From positions 124,001-188,000 of the forward strand of contig NZ_BCVX01000006.1 in NCBI RefSeq assembly GCF_001591965.1: a stretch of DNA of 64,000 bases. The letters are read 5' to 3'. This stretch comes from Lysinibacillus odysseyi 34hs-1 = NBRC 100172 (lineage in GTDB: Bacteria; Bacillota; Bacilli; Bacillales_A; Planococcaceae). The notes beneath the pieces were generated by a model. That model saw only the letters and a program-made list of their open reading frames with translations, made no database searches and was not told where the DNA came from. This document shows positions 17,567 to 24,872 of this stretch, piece by piece; position 1 is the first letter of the stretch, and every line of letters begins with the position of its first letter. The position numbers and the translations under genes are program-made.

Positions 17567-18123
17567 ACGAATCGCTCCTTTAGTTGTATCGTTGCCGCCA
17601 GCTTTTTCTTCCCCCTGTACAGCCGGTTATCAACGGCTGCTTTCGTAAGGCCGAGCGCGTCGGCAATTTCACTATTTGATAGTTCCATAAAATATTTCAT
17701 CATAAAAATGTCACGGTCGATCACGTCAAGTTGGCCTATCGCAAAAAGCAACTCGTTCTTTTCCTCTGTTCCGAGCACCTGCTGCTGCAGATCCTGACCT
17801 GTTTTTACGGTTTCCAGTGCGACCGGACCTTCCTCACGTTCATGCTGCTTTTCCAGCTGCCGGTACAGGTCGATTGCCTTATATTTCGTGATCATCCCGA
17901 TCCATTTTTTAAAGTCCGCAGCATCCCCCTCAAACTGGTGGGCATTTTGCCAGACAGATAAAAATACGTCGTTCACACACTCATCTACTGCATTACTATG
18001 TTGGTAAGATAATATTTTAATCGCGATCGCCTTCACAAAGGGCATATATTCATCAATGACATACTCAAGCGCATCTTCCTTATGCTTTTTGAGCCGGATG
18101 ATAAATTGATTTGGATTCCTCAT
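17563..18123 (-). CDS. ECF-type RNA polymerase sigma factor
   Basis: A 186-residue sigma-70 family protein with region 2 (AVDECVNDVFLSVWQNAHQF...DFKKWIGMITKYKAIDLYR) and region 4 (RDIFMMKYFMELSNSEIADALGLTKAAVDNRLYRGKKKL). AAAGGAG is 9 bases before the ATG at 18123 but only 3 before the one at 18129, so 18123 is preferred. It overlaps the downstream DUF4179 gene by four bases. An A/T-rich region upstream may hold an autoregulated promoter, but no clean ECF consensus was found. Confidence 0.9.
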   Translation of the reverse strand: MRNPNQFIIRLKKHKEDALEYVIDEYMPFVKAIAIKILSYQHSNAVDECVNDVFLSVWQNAHQFEGDAADFKKWIGMITKYKAIDLYRQLEKQHEREEGPVALETVKTGQDLQQQVLGTEEKNELLFAIGQLDVIDRDIFMMKYFMELSNSEIADALGLTKAAVDNRLYRGKKKLAATIQLKERFV

Positions 18124-18320
18124 ATTCATAGCTCCTTTTAAGATTGAAAAAGCTTTTTCACTTACTACAACGAATGATCCATAAAAGTATTCTCATATTT
18201 TTTTGAAAACTTTTTTTAATGTGCATAGAGCATGTCTTCTCGGCAACACCGGAACTAACTAAAAAACTCAACGTCTTCTGTTAATAATACAGAAAGTTCC
18301 AGCAGAAAGGAGGTGCTGAC

Positions 18321-18863
18321 TTGAAATTGATTTGGTGGGCACTCGGCTTATTTGTCGGCACTATTTTATACGGGGCGCTTAGCTGCTGGCTGCTCTTCAC
18401 AACGTTATGGGATATTACATCGGCTCTTTTACTGTTCGTTCTCTCAGCAGCTGCTTTTTTATTAGCGATAATAGGCTATCGCAATTTCCGAAGTATCTTT
18501 GGGAAAATAGGCGGCTGGCTGCTTGGCACTGGTTCTTTTTTGCTGGCTGGCTTTTTCCTCCTGTTCTTATTGCTGAAACCTGTCGCCCTGACACTTGGCG
18601 GAGTAAAACATATTACAGCAAGCGAATCACCAGATGGGTATTATACAGTGAACTTTATATATTTTGATGCAGGCGCAACAGGGACATTTGGTATTCGTGG
18701 TGAGCTGGACGGGCCGCTTTGGTTCACTAAACGTGTTTATTACGAACAGCGCGTTACAGAAGTGGATGTCATATGGAAGAATGACAATACGATCGTGATC
18801 AATGGGCATAGTATGAACCTTCAAAAGGGGGAGGTATTTGGCACAGCACAGGAAAATGAATGA
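18321..18863 (+). CDS. DUF5412 family membrane protein
   Basis: A 180-residue protein with three N-terminal membrane helices (about residues 5-25, 32-50 and 62-88). The conserved extracytoplasmic DUF5412 domain follows (SPDGYYTVNFIYFDAG, RGELDGPLWFTKRVYYEQR, NTIVINGH). The function of the family is unknown. It starts at TTG with AAAGGAGGTGCTGAC directly upstream and is monocistronic. A decayed phosphotransferase remnant follows about 50 bases downstream. Confidence 0.85.
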   Translation: MKLIWWALGLFVGTILYGALSCWLLFTTLWDITSALLLFVLSAAAFLLAIIGYRNFRSIFGKIGGWLLGTGSFLLAGFFLLFLLLKPVALTLGGVKHITASESPDGYYTVNFIYFDAGATGTFGIRGELDGPLWFTKRVYYEQRVTEVDVIWKNDNTIVINGHSMNLQKGEVFGTAQENE

Positions 18864-18913
18864 AGATGTCAAAAATATAACTTCTGTATGAGCGAAAAGA
18901 TCAGGAGAGCCAA

Positions 18914-19035
18914 ACGGAAAGATTACCATATGCAGGTATGGAAATGAAGCTGAATGTTTTATCAGTTGAAGGAGCCCCGACGCATTCAGCTCTACTATAT
19001 ACCGATTACAGCTTTCAATTCAGCGGACCCTCTGT
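18914..19035 (+). pseudogene. Relic of an aminoglycoside-phosphotransferase-like gene, 5' fragment only
   Basis: These bases line up with the first about 110 bases of the intact gene at 25829-26707. At protein level, residues 2-27 of that gene (DQLAY..KKMNLHVLAVEGVP..) read here ERLPY..MEMKLNVLSVEGAP.., then HSALLY against FSSAVY. DNA identity is clearest at TTCAGCTCT-CTRTATACCG and AGCTTTCAA-TCAG. The initiator ATG is ACG, there is a 3-base deletion, and nothing of the rest of the gene follows. It is therefore a dead paralogue or recombination scar. Confidence 0.6.
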
Positions 19036-19094
19036 CACTTCAGGAGTTTTGTTGCACCTGTTTTAAGTGCTCTTTTGTATTTTTAGTACACTTA

Positions 19095-19137
19095 AAAAGC
19101 CCAATTTCTCAATATTAAATTAAGAAATTGGACTTTT
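19095..19137 (+). terminator. Rho-independent terminator
   Basis: Stem AAAAG(C)CCAATTTCT (19095-19109) with 19123-19137, T-rich end. It lies about 230 bases after the DUF5412 stop, beyond the relic. The rest of 19036-19269 shows no gene. Confidence 0.75.
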
Positions 19138-19269
19138 ATCATTACTGCGGAACGGTGCCCTATAATGGGATGGCTTTATACTGCACCTTCAAAAATATAC
19201 AATTTTAGCTAATGTATATTTTACTTAACTATGAACCTATTTTGAAGAATGGCAATAAACTAGTTTGTT

Positions 19270-20541
19270 TTAATCAATCACATCTGTTGGTGTTGCCTCT
19301 TTTACAATAATTATGCCGTCATATGCCTTGTTGGGTACCATTTCAATTGTATAAAACATTTTAAATAGCCTTTGCCAAGAACGAAAGTCGTCACCTACAT
19401 TTACCATTTTTTGTTCACTTTTTATAACGTCCAATAATTGCTTTGACTCACTGGCTTTTTCAAAATTAACATAAAAGATATTTGGCTCTACTTCACTAAA
19501 TGCATCGACTAAATCATTATGATTCTTTATCTTATAGTCCTCTCTTTTATCAGATCCGCGGTTTAATGCTTGAAATTCACTATTCATTAAGTCGGTGCCA
19601 ATTGCAAAATACTTGGCCCCATATAGCTCATCTAAATAATTCCCCATCGATTTATAACCAGCTAATGAGGCGGACGTTTTTTCGATATGTCCATTATGGC
19701 CGGAGAAGAGCACTTTATCATGACCACGGGCTGCTTCAAACTCAACAATCCATTGCAAATTGTCAGCTAAATACTGATCACGAAGCTGTTGATAGTCCCC
19801 TTCATTTAAAAATAGCTCTGTTCGTTGCTTCATAAGCTGTGCGTATTGGAAAGCAAAGGCAAATGTATCCGATGATGAATGTTTCGTATAAGCTGCTTCA
19901 TTTGATTGCAGATCAAACATGATATTATCGAGCACTTCATTAATTTTTTTTACCTGCTTCGTTGATAACGATCTCATTGTATTATTTGAAGCATGTTCCA
20001 GTTGGACTGCATATTTTCGTCCTGCTTCCTTGTTAACAACTTCATAATAGTCAAGTAGACCTTTTTTACTGTAATCATACCGCTGCATATCATTTCCGTA
20101 AAAATATATTTTCTCATCATCACTGGCCGCAGCGTTATAATCATGCATCCATTGAACAAAATCGATCATTTGCTCCGTTTTATAGATGCTGTAATCAAGT
20201 GCGCCCAAGGCTTCTTCTGCAGTACCCTCTCCACCTGAAATAAACTGATTAATTTCCTGTCCGCCTCCAAAATCCCCTTCAATTACAAACACACGGACCT
20301 GCTCATTGTTTCTGATGAATGCTTCAAATATATCTTTTTTCAACTTCTGAAGTTCTACATTCCCATGTGTTGCCTCTCCTAAGCCAATTACCTTTACATC
20401 ATCCGGAATATTAATTTTTTCAATAGACGAAATATATTTTTCTGCCTCATCAACCACTCCATCATTCTTACTGCAACCTGATAAAACAATCATGAGACAA
20501 ATAACAGCCAGTAGGAAAGGTTTCTTTTTAGAAAAGTGCAT
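19270..20541 (-). CDS. Erythromycin-esterase-like lipoprotein
   Basis: A 423-residue exported lipoprotein (Lys-rich start, hydrophobic core, lipobox LSGC with Cys near 23). Its domain matches the erythromycin esterase/EreA-like superfamily: GLGEATHGN (about residues 52-60), FVIEGDFGG, FYGNDMQRYD and FSGHNGHIEK carry the conserved His/Glu residues. True macrolide esterases are cytosolic, so this anchored form more likely acts on another ester or lactone at the cell surface; the substrate is unknown. It is the last gene of a PadR-DUF2812-esterase operon, 19 bases after DUF2812. Confidence 0.82.
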   Translation of the reverse strand: MHFSKKKPFLLAVICLMIVLSGCSKNDGVVDEAEKYISSIEKINIPDDVKVIGLGEATHGNVELQKLKKDIFEAFIRNNEQVRVFVIEGDFGGGQEINQFISGGEGTAEEALGALDYSIYKTEQMIDFVQWMHDYNAAASDDEKIYFYGNDMQRYDYSKKGLLDYYEVVNKEAGRKYAVQLEHASNNTMRSLSTKQVKKINEVLDNIMFDLQSNEAAYTKHSSSDTFAFAFQYAQLMKQRTELFLNEGDYQQLRDQYLADNLQWIVEFEAARGHDKVLFSGHNGHIEKTSASLAGYKSMGNYLDELYGAKYFAIGTDLMNSEFQALNRGSDKREDYKIKNHNDLVDAFSEVEPNIFYVNFEKASESKQLLDVIKSEQKMVNVGDDFRSWQRLFKMFYTIEMVPNKAYDGIIIVKEATPTDVID

Positions 20542-20560
20542 CTTTACATCCCTTCGCTTA

Positions 20561-21130
20561 TTATTTTTCTTTTAACATTGAATACTTTCGTTGAGCCCTA
20601 TAGTAACTGAGGCCATAGAAAACGACCATAATAGCAGGGAGTAACCTCAAAAGGGCAAACGGTGTTTCAAATAAAAGTGCCTTCCAAAATAATGAGCCTT
20701 TCATACTCCAAAGACCGTCAGTTAAATATAAACCTGAATCTTTGTAAAGCATATAAGAGACAAGCAAAAACACCATAGCTAAGCTAGATGCATAACCCAT
20801 CACCCTTTTATAATAATTACTCCTGGATTGGCGGTCCGAAAAAATTTCATTTTGACCGTCATCTTCTTTTTGCCAATATTGAATTCCACCAAGCCTGGTT
20901 CCCTTTATATAATCCCAGCCGAAGTCTTCATATATCCCCTTATAATCATTGAGCTTTTCCTTTGATAAATAATCTTGATAATCCAGCCGCATCACGTATC
21001 TCTTATCTGTTTTTTCGAAAGTGTATATTCCTAACCCGCTAATATTTGTACAGCGATAGCCTTTTTGCAATTGCTCGTTCAGCCATTGCTCCTCTTTTTC
21101 GATATCGAAAAACACCTTACATTTTTTCAT
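20561..21130 (-). CDS. DUF2812 family membrane protein
   Basis: A 189-residue protein. The N-terminal DUF2812 domain (about residues 1-100; EEQWLNEQLQKGYRC, RLDYQDYL, YEDFGWDYI) is followed by two or three membrane helices near 113-130 and 155-175. The family is nearly always next to a PadR regulator, as here. The start at 21130 lies 14 bases inside the padR gene and has AAGGAAG about eight bases upstream. Function unknown; the usual guess is a sensor or accessory protein in envelope stress. Confidence 0.85.
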   Translation of the reverse strand: MKKCKVFFDIEKEEQWLNEQLQKGYRCTNISGLGIYTFEKTDKRYVMRLDYQDYLSKEKLNDYKGIYEDFGWDYIKGTRLGGIQYWQKEDDGQNEIFSDRQSRSNYYKRVMGYASSLAMVFLLVSYMLYKDSGLYLTDGLWSMKGSLFWKALLFETPFALLRLLPAIMVVFYGLSYYRAQRKYSMLKEK

Positions 21131-21434
21131 GCGATTCACTTCCTTCATACAGGGATAAAATATGCAATAACCTGTTTTGCTCCATTTTCAAAATGGCGCT
21201 TCCTTCCGCAGTGATCATATAAACTTTTCTTCGGCCGGACTCTCCAACAGGTTCAATCCAGCCATGTTTATTCAAGTTTTCAATCGCACCATACAATGTC
21301 CCCGCTGCTAGAATAACGGTTCCATTACTCATTTTTTCTATCTCCTGCATGACGGCGTAGCCATGGAGGGGCTCACGTAGAGCTAATAGAATGTAGTGCA
21401 TCGTTTCAGACAACGGCAATAATTTATGTTTCAT
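21117..21434 (-). CDS. PadR family transcriptional regulator
   Basis: A compact 105-residue PadR winged helix: helix 1 LSETMHYILLALREPLHGYAV, recognition helix ILAAGTLYGAIENLNKHGWIE, wing GESGRRKVYMITAEG and a short C-terminal helix. It overlaps the DUF2812 gene by 14 bases. Directly upstream are three copies of the 9-base palindrome AGTTCAACT, its probable operator, one of them inside the presumed promoter. Confidence 0.92.
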   Translation of the reverse strand: MKHKLLPLSETMHYILLALREPLHGYAVMQEIEKMSNGTVILAAGTLYGAIENLNKHGWIEPVGESGRRKVYMITAEGSAILKMEQNRLLHILSLYEGSESHEKM

Positions 21435-21451
21435 ACTTTCACCTCATATTC

Positions 21452-21499
21452 AGTTCAACTATATAGTTCAACTTAATAAGAATTTAATACAGTTCAACT
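21452..21499. promoter_or_regulatory. Three AGTTCAACT palindromes at padR promoter
   Basis: Copies are at 21452-21460, 21465-21473 and 21491-21499, with centres 13 and 26 bases apart. On the minus strand TTGACT-N17-TAAATT forms a promoter that spans the third copy. This suits cooperative autorepression by the PadR protein encoded 18 bases away. Confidence 0.6.
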
Positions 21500-22403
21500 G
21501 AATAGTCAACAACATTTTTAAAATTCACAAAAGAAGCTTAAAGTAAAATCTTTGTAATTCAGCAAAAGTTCAATCTAAAAAAAGCCCATTTCCTTTACGT
21601 TGGGAAATCGACTTTTTGTATGGTCTTATTCAATTTGATGGACCGATTGTAAAATAAGAAAATATCTTGTCTATCTACACAGGAATTTTGATCAAACTTT
21701 TTTGAATTACCAATTTTTTTTATAATTTATCGAACTTTATTTTACATCCACACCTGAAGGAGCCAAAATATTGATGAAAGAACTAAAGAAGTATCAAGTC
21801 GAGTTTTAAGAGCCAGCCACCTTAAACTAACGGGCAGGTTAGTTAAAAATGGTGTCGTTACTATTTTGCAAGTCATTACGTCTTATAATTGAGGTGAAGT
21901 TAATGAAAATATTGCTTGTTTTAATACTCGCAATTTTACACAGCCAATTTACTGTTAAAAAATATGTTAATTGGTTTGTTAATTACATTACTTTTTGGGC
22001 TTTTCTCCCCATCGAACGAACCTGTTAACCTTAAAGGCAGCCTTTTTTCTTAAGATGTAACTTAAAAAAAAGTTTAATCAGAAACAACCCACAAACCCAT
22101 ATTTCAAGTTAAACTAAAAGAACCCGTTTTGAAAAAAGTTTGTTCAAAATGGGTTAATTCTTTATGAAACAATGTGTAATTTTTATAAAAAAGTTTGATC
22201 ATTTCCTACTGTTGATCTTCAACTAAAACCCCCTTAAATTTAATAATTCTAAATCATTTCTGAAATTCATACCTTAATGATAATCATGTTTTTGCTTTAA
22301 ATCTTCTATTTGTTCTTGCGAAAAAATCAGGTCACTTACAAGGTAAAGTAGCAAAGAACTCTTCTAGCTATTTTACAATTTTTTAAAAAAATCGTAAAAA
22401 ATG
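21500..22403. other. Gene-poor AT-rich region with two terminator-like hairpins
   Basis: No intact gene with an SD over 50 codons is visible. Hairpins with flanking A and T tracts lie at 21579-21617 and 22116-22163 (13-bp stem AACCCGTTTTGAA). Between them is a possibly broken small secreted-protein gene (21903-22053). The region reads as decayed sequence between the PadR operon and the small-ORF cluster. Confidence 0.5.
21903..22053 (+). pseudogene. Possible frameshifted small secreted-peptide gene
   Basis: Behind GAGGTGAAGTTA an ATG at 21903 opens 41 codons (MKILLVLILAILHSQ...). A second overlapping frame from an ATG at 21964 gives a signal-peptide-like MLIGLLITLLFGLFS and ends at 22053. 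Two overlapping hydrophobic frames in one spot suggest a short exported-protein gene broken by an indel, but it may be chance. Weak support. Confidence 0.25.
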
Positions 22404-22432
22404 TTTACAAATAATATGGAGATGGGTATACT
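22404..22432 (+). promoter_or_regulatory. Strong sigma-A-type promoter
   Basis: TTTACA (22404-22409), exactly 17 bases, then TATACT (22427-22432). It lies 40 bases before a short ORF at 22472 with a near-perfect SD. Confidence 0.7.
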
Positions 22433-22471
22433 TACACAGTAATCAAAAAATTCTTAAGGAGGTCGAATAAA

Positions 22472-22564
22472 ATGATCGTTATCAATAAATTAATGTCACT
22501 AGTAGTTCCAACTTCAGCAAAAACGAAAATCACACATTCGACCAGATCGGAATGGATTGCTTAA
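22472..22564 (+). CDS. 30-residue small ORF
   Basis: Preceded by AAGGAGGTCG with good spacing and by the promoter at 22404-22432, then closed by a terminator at 22590. The peptide starts MIVINKLMSLVV and has a basic middle (SAKTKITHSTRSEWIA). It matches nothing I know. With promoter, SD and terminator all in place it is likely translated. It may be a small protein in its own right or a leader peptide for the following hairpins and the YrzI gene. Confidence 0.55.
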   Translation: MIVINKLMSLVVPTSAKTKITHSTRSEWIA

Positions 22565-22589
22565 AGTTTTTTATAATTAAGTATACTCA

Positions 22590-22626
22590 TGCCGCAGGGA
22601 GAAGTGTGCCCCTGCGGTATTTTTGT
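22590..22626 (+). terminator. Rho-independent terminator 1 of tandem pair
   Basis: Stem GCCGCAGGG (22591-22599) with CCCTGCGGT (22610-22618), then ATTTTTG. The ascending stem and loop (AGGGAGAAGT) resemble the second hairpin (AGGAGAAGT). Confidence 0.85.
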
Positions 22627-22634
22627 GTCTTTTT

Positions 22635-22665
22635 AACCGTAGGAGAAGTCTCTCTACGGTTTTTC
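22635..22665 (+). terminator. Rho-independent terminator 2 of tandem pair
   Basis: Stem AACCGTAG (22635-22642) with CTACGGTT (22654-22661), followed by TTTT. It is only nine bases after the first terminator and 35 bases before the YrzI start. Confidence 0.75.
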
Positions 22666-22699
22666 CATTTTTTAGGTTAATTTAAGGAGGTGATAATCC

Positions 22700-22852
22700 A
22701 TGATATTAAACATTTTTTCTCTTACGATAGCTATTACAAAGCGTGAACGTGAGATTTCTTTTGAGAAAGGGCTTTATGATGAAAATGTGAAAAAAATCTT
22801 TGAAGAGCACCGAAGGAAAGTAGAAAATTACGCTCGTCTTCGTCAATATTAA
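22700..22852 (+). CDS. YrzI family small protein
   Basis: A 50-residue protein: hydrophobic N-terminus (MILNIFSLTIAIT), then charged helix (KREREISFEKGLYDENVKKIFEEHRRK). The pattern xLNIFxLTIxI-KRxxS-E-L-ExV-KIFEEH is that of the Bacillus YrzI family, small proteins of unknown function. TTTAAGGAGGTGATAATCC places a full-strength SD before the ATG. Transcription must read through or restart after the tandem terminators upstream, since only 35 bases separate them from this ATG. Confidence 0.75.
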   Translation: MILNIFSLTIAITKREREISFEKGLYDENVKKIFEEHRRKVENYARLRQY

Positions 22853-22888
22853 TTTTGTTAATTTAAATAATGAAAGGTGGGAATTGAA

Positions 22889-22948
22889 ATGATTTATATG
22901 TTTAAAAGAAACTATGCAGTTTTATGGGTGGAGAAAGACTCCACTTAG
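22889..22948 (+). CDS. 19-residue small ORF
   Basis: AAAGGTGGGAATTGAA precedes an ATG that opens 19 codons (MIYMFKRNYAV...KDST). It follows the YrzI gene by 36 bases and shares the MI-hydrophobic-basic start of the two ORFs upstream. It may be a third small product of the same transcript; coding is unproven. Confidence 0.35.
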   Translation: MIYMFKRNYAVLWVEKDST

Positions 22949-23001
22949 CTAACAGAGGAAGTAATATAAAGTAGTTAGTTTTAAAATCTCCATAAAGCGA
23001 A

Positions 23002-23039
23002 GGGGATGTGCGAAAAGTAAATTCTTTTCACACATCCCC
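23002..23039 (+). terminator. Long hairpin, possible terminator or structured RNA
   Basis: A 16-base stem (GGGGATGTGCGAAAAG, 23002-23017, with 23024-23039; one mismatch) and a 6-base loop. No T tract follows. It could end the small-ORF transcript or be the core of a structured RNA. Confidence 0.45.
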
Positions 23040-23345
23040 ATATCAAGATGTTAATTAGTTGCGGTGGTCGGAGTATAGGAACGAATGCTAAAACCGTCAC
23101 ATCCCGTGACAACGCATTTGTGACCAGTGTCGTGCCGGCCTCCACTATCCTTGCTTTAAGAAATATTTTAAACATACAACTTGGTGTAGTTTAGGAAAAT
23201 GCAGAATTCAAATATCTTTGATACCTACATTCTAAGCAGGTTATTCAAAAATAGCGCCCAATTGTTGAAGTTAGTTATTCAGCTAGAGAGTCTATCTAAT
23301 GATAAAGAGCGCTCTGTTAAAATTATTCTACTAATCTAATCAAGA

Positions 23346-23383
23346 AAAAGATGGCTCCTTTACAATACAGAAAACCATCTTTT
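23346..23383 (+). terminator. Terminator-like hairpin
   Basis: AAAAGATGG (23346-23354) pairs with CCATCTTTT (23375-23383) over a 20-base loop. No gene just upstream explains it, so it is an orphan or serves decayed sequence. The stretch 23040-23345 holds no credible gene. Confidence 0.5.
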
Positions 23384-23420
23384 AGTTAATTAGTTTCCCT
23401 TAGCCACAGAACAAGTATCA

Positions 23421-23564
23421 GTGAAGCGTCCTGACGGGAGTTTAACTAATGTTACATGTACGTTTAGAAATTACTATAATGTAAGCAGATATACTTGCCC
23501 GTGTGGTGATTGTTATGGTAATGCTGGTACTTTCGCTTACACAGCTCATACTGTAGCTCATTAA
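23421..23564 (+). pseudogene. Cysteine-rich C-terminal coding remnant
   Basis: From the GTG at 23421 the frame reads SVKRPDGSLTNVTC... and ends in a compact Cys/Gly/Tyr segment (RYTCPCGDCYGNAG...TAHTVAH). Four Cys lie within 25 residues, an order that looks selected, yet there is no SD and a stop closes the frame just upstream (about 23394). It is probably the 3' end of a small secreted or zinc-binding protein that has lost its signal peptide. Family not recognised. Confidence 0.35.
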
Positions 23565-23724
23565 AAATGCTAAATTTTAAAGAAATAACTTCATAAAGCA
23601 AGAAAAAGATTCGGCTACTTTCTCCTATACTATGGTCGTTATGTAGCCTAATCTATATTCTAAGAGCAAATTCTATCGAGATTATTATTTATTCGTAGAT
23701 GAATATTTTTTTCTCGATATATAT

Positions 23725-23895
23725 TTATCCCACAATCATGCCCGATTGCTGCCCAATGAACCGCGTCCTATTTTTCAATTGATAAAAACGAATCGTTTCA
23801 TTGATTGCTTGATATTTCTCTTTGGATGCCTTTTTATCACGAGATGATGAAAATAGAATAACCCCGAATAGTGCACTTTTTTTAGTGCCTACTAA
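23725..23895 (-). pseudogene. Possible C-terminal coding remnant
   Basis: On the minus strand an open frame without a start ends at 23725. It begins with a hydrophobic SALFGVILF and continues with a charged, protein-like stretch (SRDKKASKEKYQAINETIR, then FYQLKNRTRFIGQQSG). A self-complementary AT-rich hairpin (about 23858-23904) cuts the upstream side. It may be the tail of a deleted membrane protein gene. Weak support. Confidence 0.25.
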
Positions 23896-24009
23896 TCGAG
23901 GTTCATTTCATGCTTCCTCAAGTTCTTCTATCCTTTTGTTTTCTTTTTATATAATGCACGATATATAAGAACTCTTCGTTTTAATAATTCCAGCTTACAA
24001 CTTGACCTT

Positions 24010-24041
24010 AAATAAAAAAGTAGAACAGTCCTTTTTTATTT
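24010..24041 (-). terminator. AT-rich terminator overlapping yndM stop
   Basis: A perfect 11-bp inverted repeat AAATAAAAAAG (24010-24020 with 24031-24041) spans the stop codon of the YndM gene and gives a T-rich end on the minus strand. Confidence 0.5.
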
Positions 24042-24524
24042 CGCAGGTCCTTCCGTTTCCTTATTGGTAACTTCACTGTTCTCTTTCTTATCCTGGTGTT
24101 CATCAAAGTCATGGGAAAATTCAGTTTGCGCAGCTCCTGTTCTGTAATTATAGACTCTATTCTTCTGCGGCTCCTGTCCTTTTTCCATCACATGATCTTT
24201 AAAATATCGATGATAAAACAATTCCCCAGCCCCAATAAAAAGGGCTGATAAAAAGGCAGCGGAAAATACGGCTAGGCTTTGGCCAAATAAAATTGCTCCT
24301 AATGCCCATACACCAAAAAAGGCAAGAAGAAAATCACCTGCCGCCGCTGTTATATTCCCAACCTTAGGCAGAACGAACACATCCCCCAAAAAAGCAACAA
24401 TTGTGAGAATGGCTCCAATAAGAAGTATGTTTCCAAATGAAACTCCAAAAAATAGCCCCAATACAATCCATAACATAACGATTGTCATAGCCAGTTTAAT
24501 GAAAAACGCTTTTGTATACTGCAT
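24036..24524 (-). CDS. yndM: YndM family membrane protein (DUF2512)
   Basis: A 162-residue integral membrane protein with four helices in residues about 5-110 and a charged cytosolic tail (KDHVMEKGQEPQKNR... to the C-terminus, about 50 residues). The start MQYTKAFFIKLAMT and the GNI-GD-LP-GN pattern match the DUF2512/YndM family of spore-forming Firmicutes, whose role is unknown. GGAGGAAG is placed properly for the ATG at 24524; an in-frame start at 24539 lies inside the SD region. Confidence 0.85.
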   Translation of the reverse strand: MQYTKAFFIKLAMTIVMLWIVLGLFFGVSFGNILLIGAILTIVAFLGDVFVLPKVGNITAAAGDFLLAFFGVWALGAILFGQSLAVFSAAFLSALFIGAGELFYHRYFKDHVMEKGQEPQKNRVYNYRTGAAQTEFSHDFDEHQDKKENSEVTNKETEGPAK

Positions 24525-24641
24525 GATAACTTCCTCCATTCTTTATTTCTTAACGTATAGACTTTCCTGCTCTTATACCTTCATACATATAAGAAATAAA
24601 GAGTTGCGGAGAAGTGATGTTTTTAAATTTCAGATTGTTCC

Positions 24642-24809
24642 CTAGCTTCTTTTCTTCTCTTCTTTAACCGTTAAAATCCGGGGTCCTTGTCCATATGTTA
24701 GACGTATCGTTTTCCTCGCTTCTACCGGTGTTCTTGCTACAATAGGCTTTGATTGAATTTCACCATTTACTTCGAATTCAACAAGAAAGCATTTTGCCCC
24801 GCATCTCAC
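24642..24809 (-). CDS. Small conserved-looking protein (55 aa)
   Basis: No in-frame ATG exists. The likely start is the GTG at 24809, 11 bases after a perfect AAAGGAGG. The product begins MRCGAKCFLVEFEVNG, continues PIVARTPVEARKTIRLTYGQG and ends in a Lys/Arg-rich tail. The strand-strand-helix pattern with VARTP-EARK-IR--YG looks like a real small fold. I do not recognise a named family. It is the only gene between yndM and the yhfK-like gene. Confidence 0.5.
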   Translation of the reverse strand: MRCGAKCFLVEFEVNGEIQSKPIVARTPVEARKTIRLTYGQGPRILTVKEEKKRS

Positions 24810-24872
24810 GTCAGTCCAAGCCTCCTTTACATCACATACAACCCTTTTACATGTTGAAAGGGCTGTAGAATA

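Noticed and set aside
22981-23175. A 64-codon minus-strand frame
   Set aside because: It spans a long hairpin, has no SD, and its composition is not protein-like.
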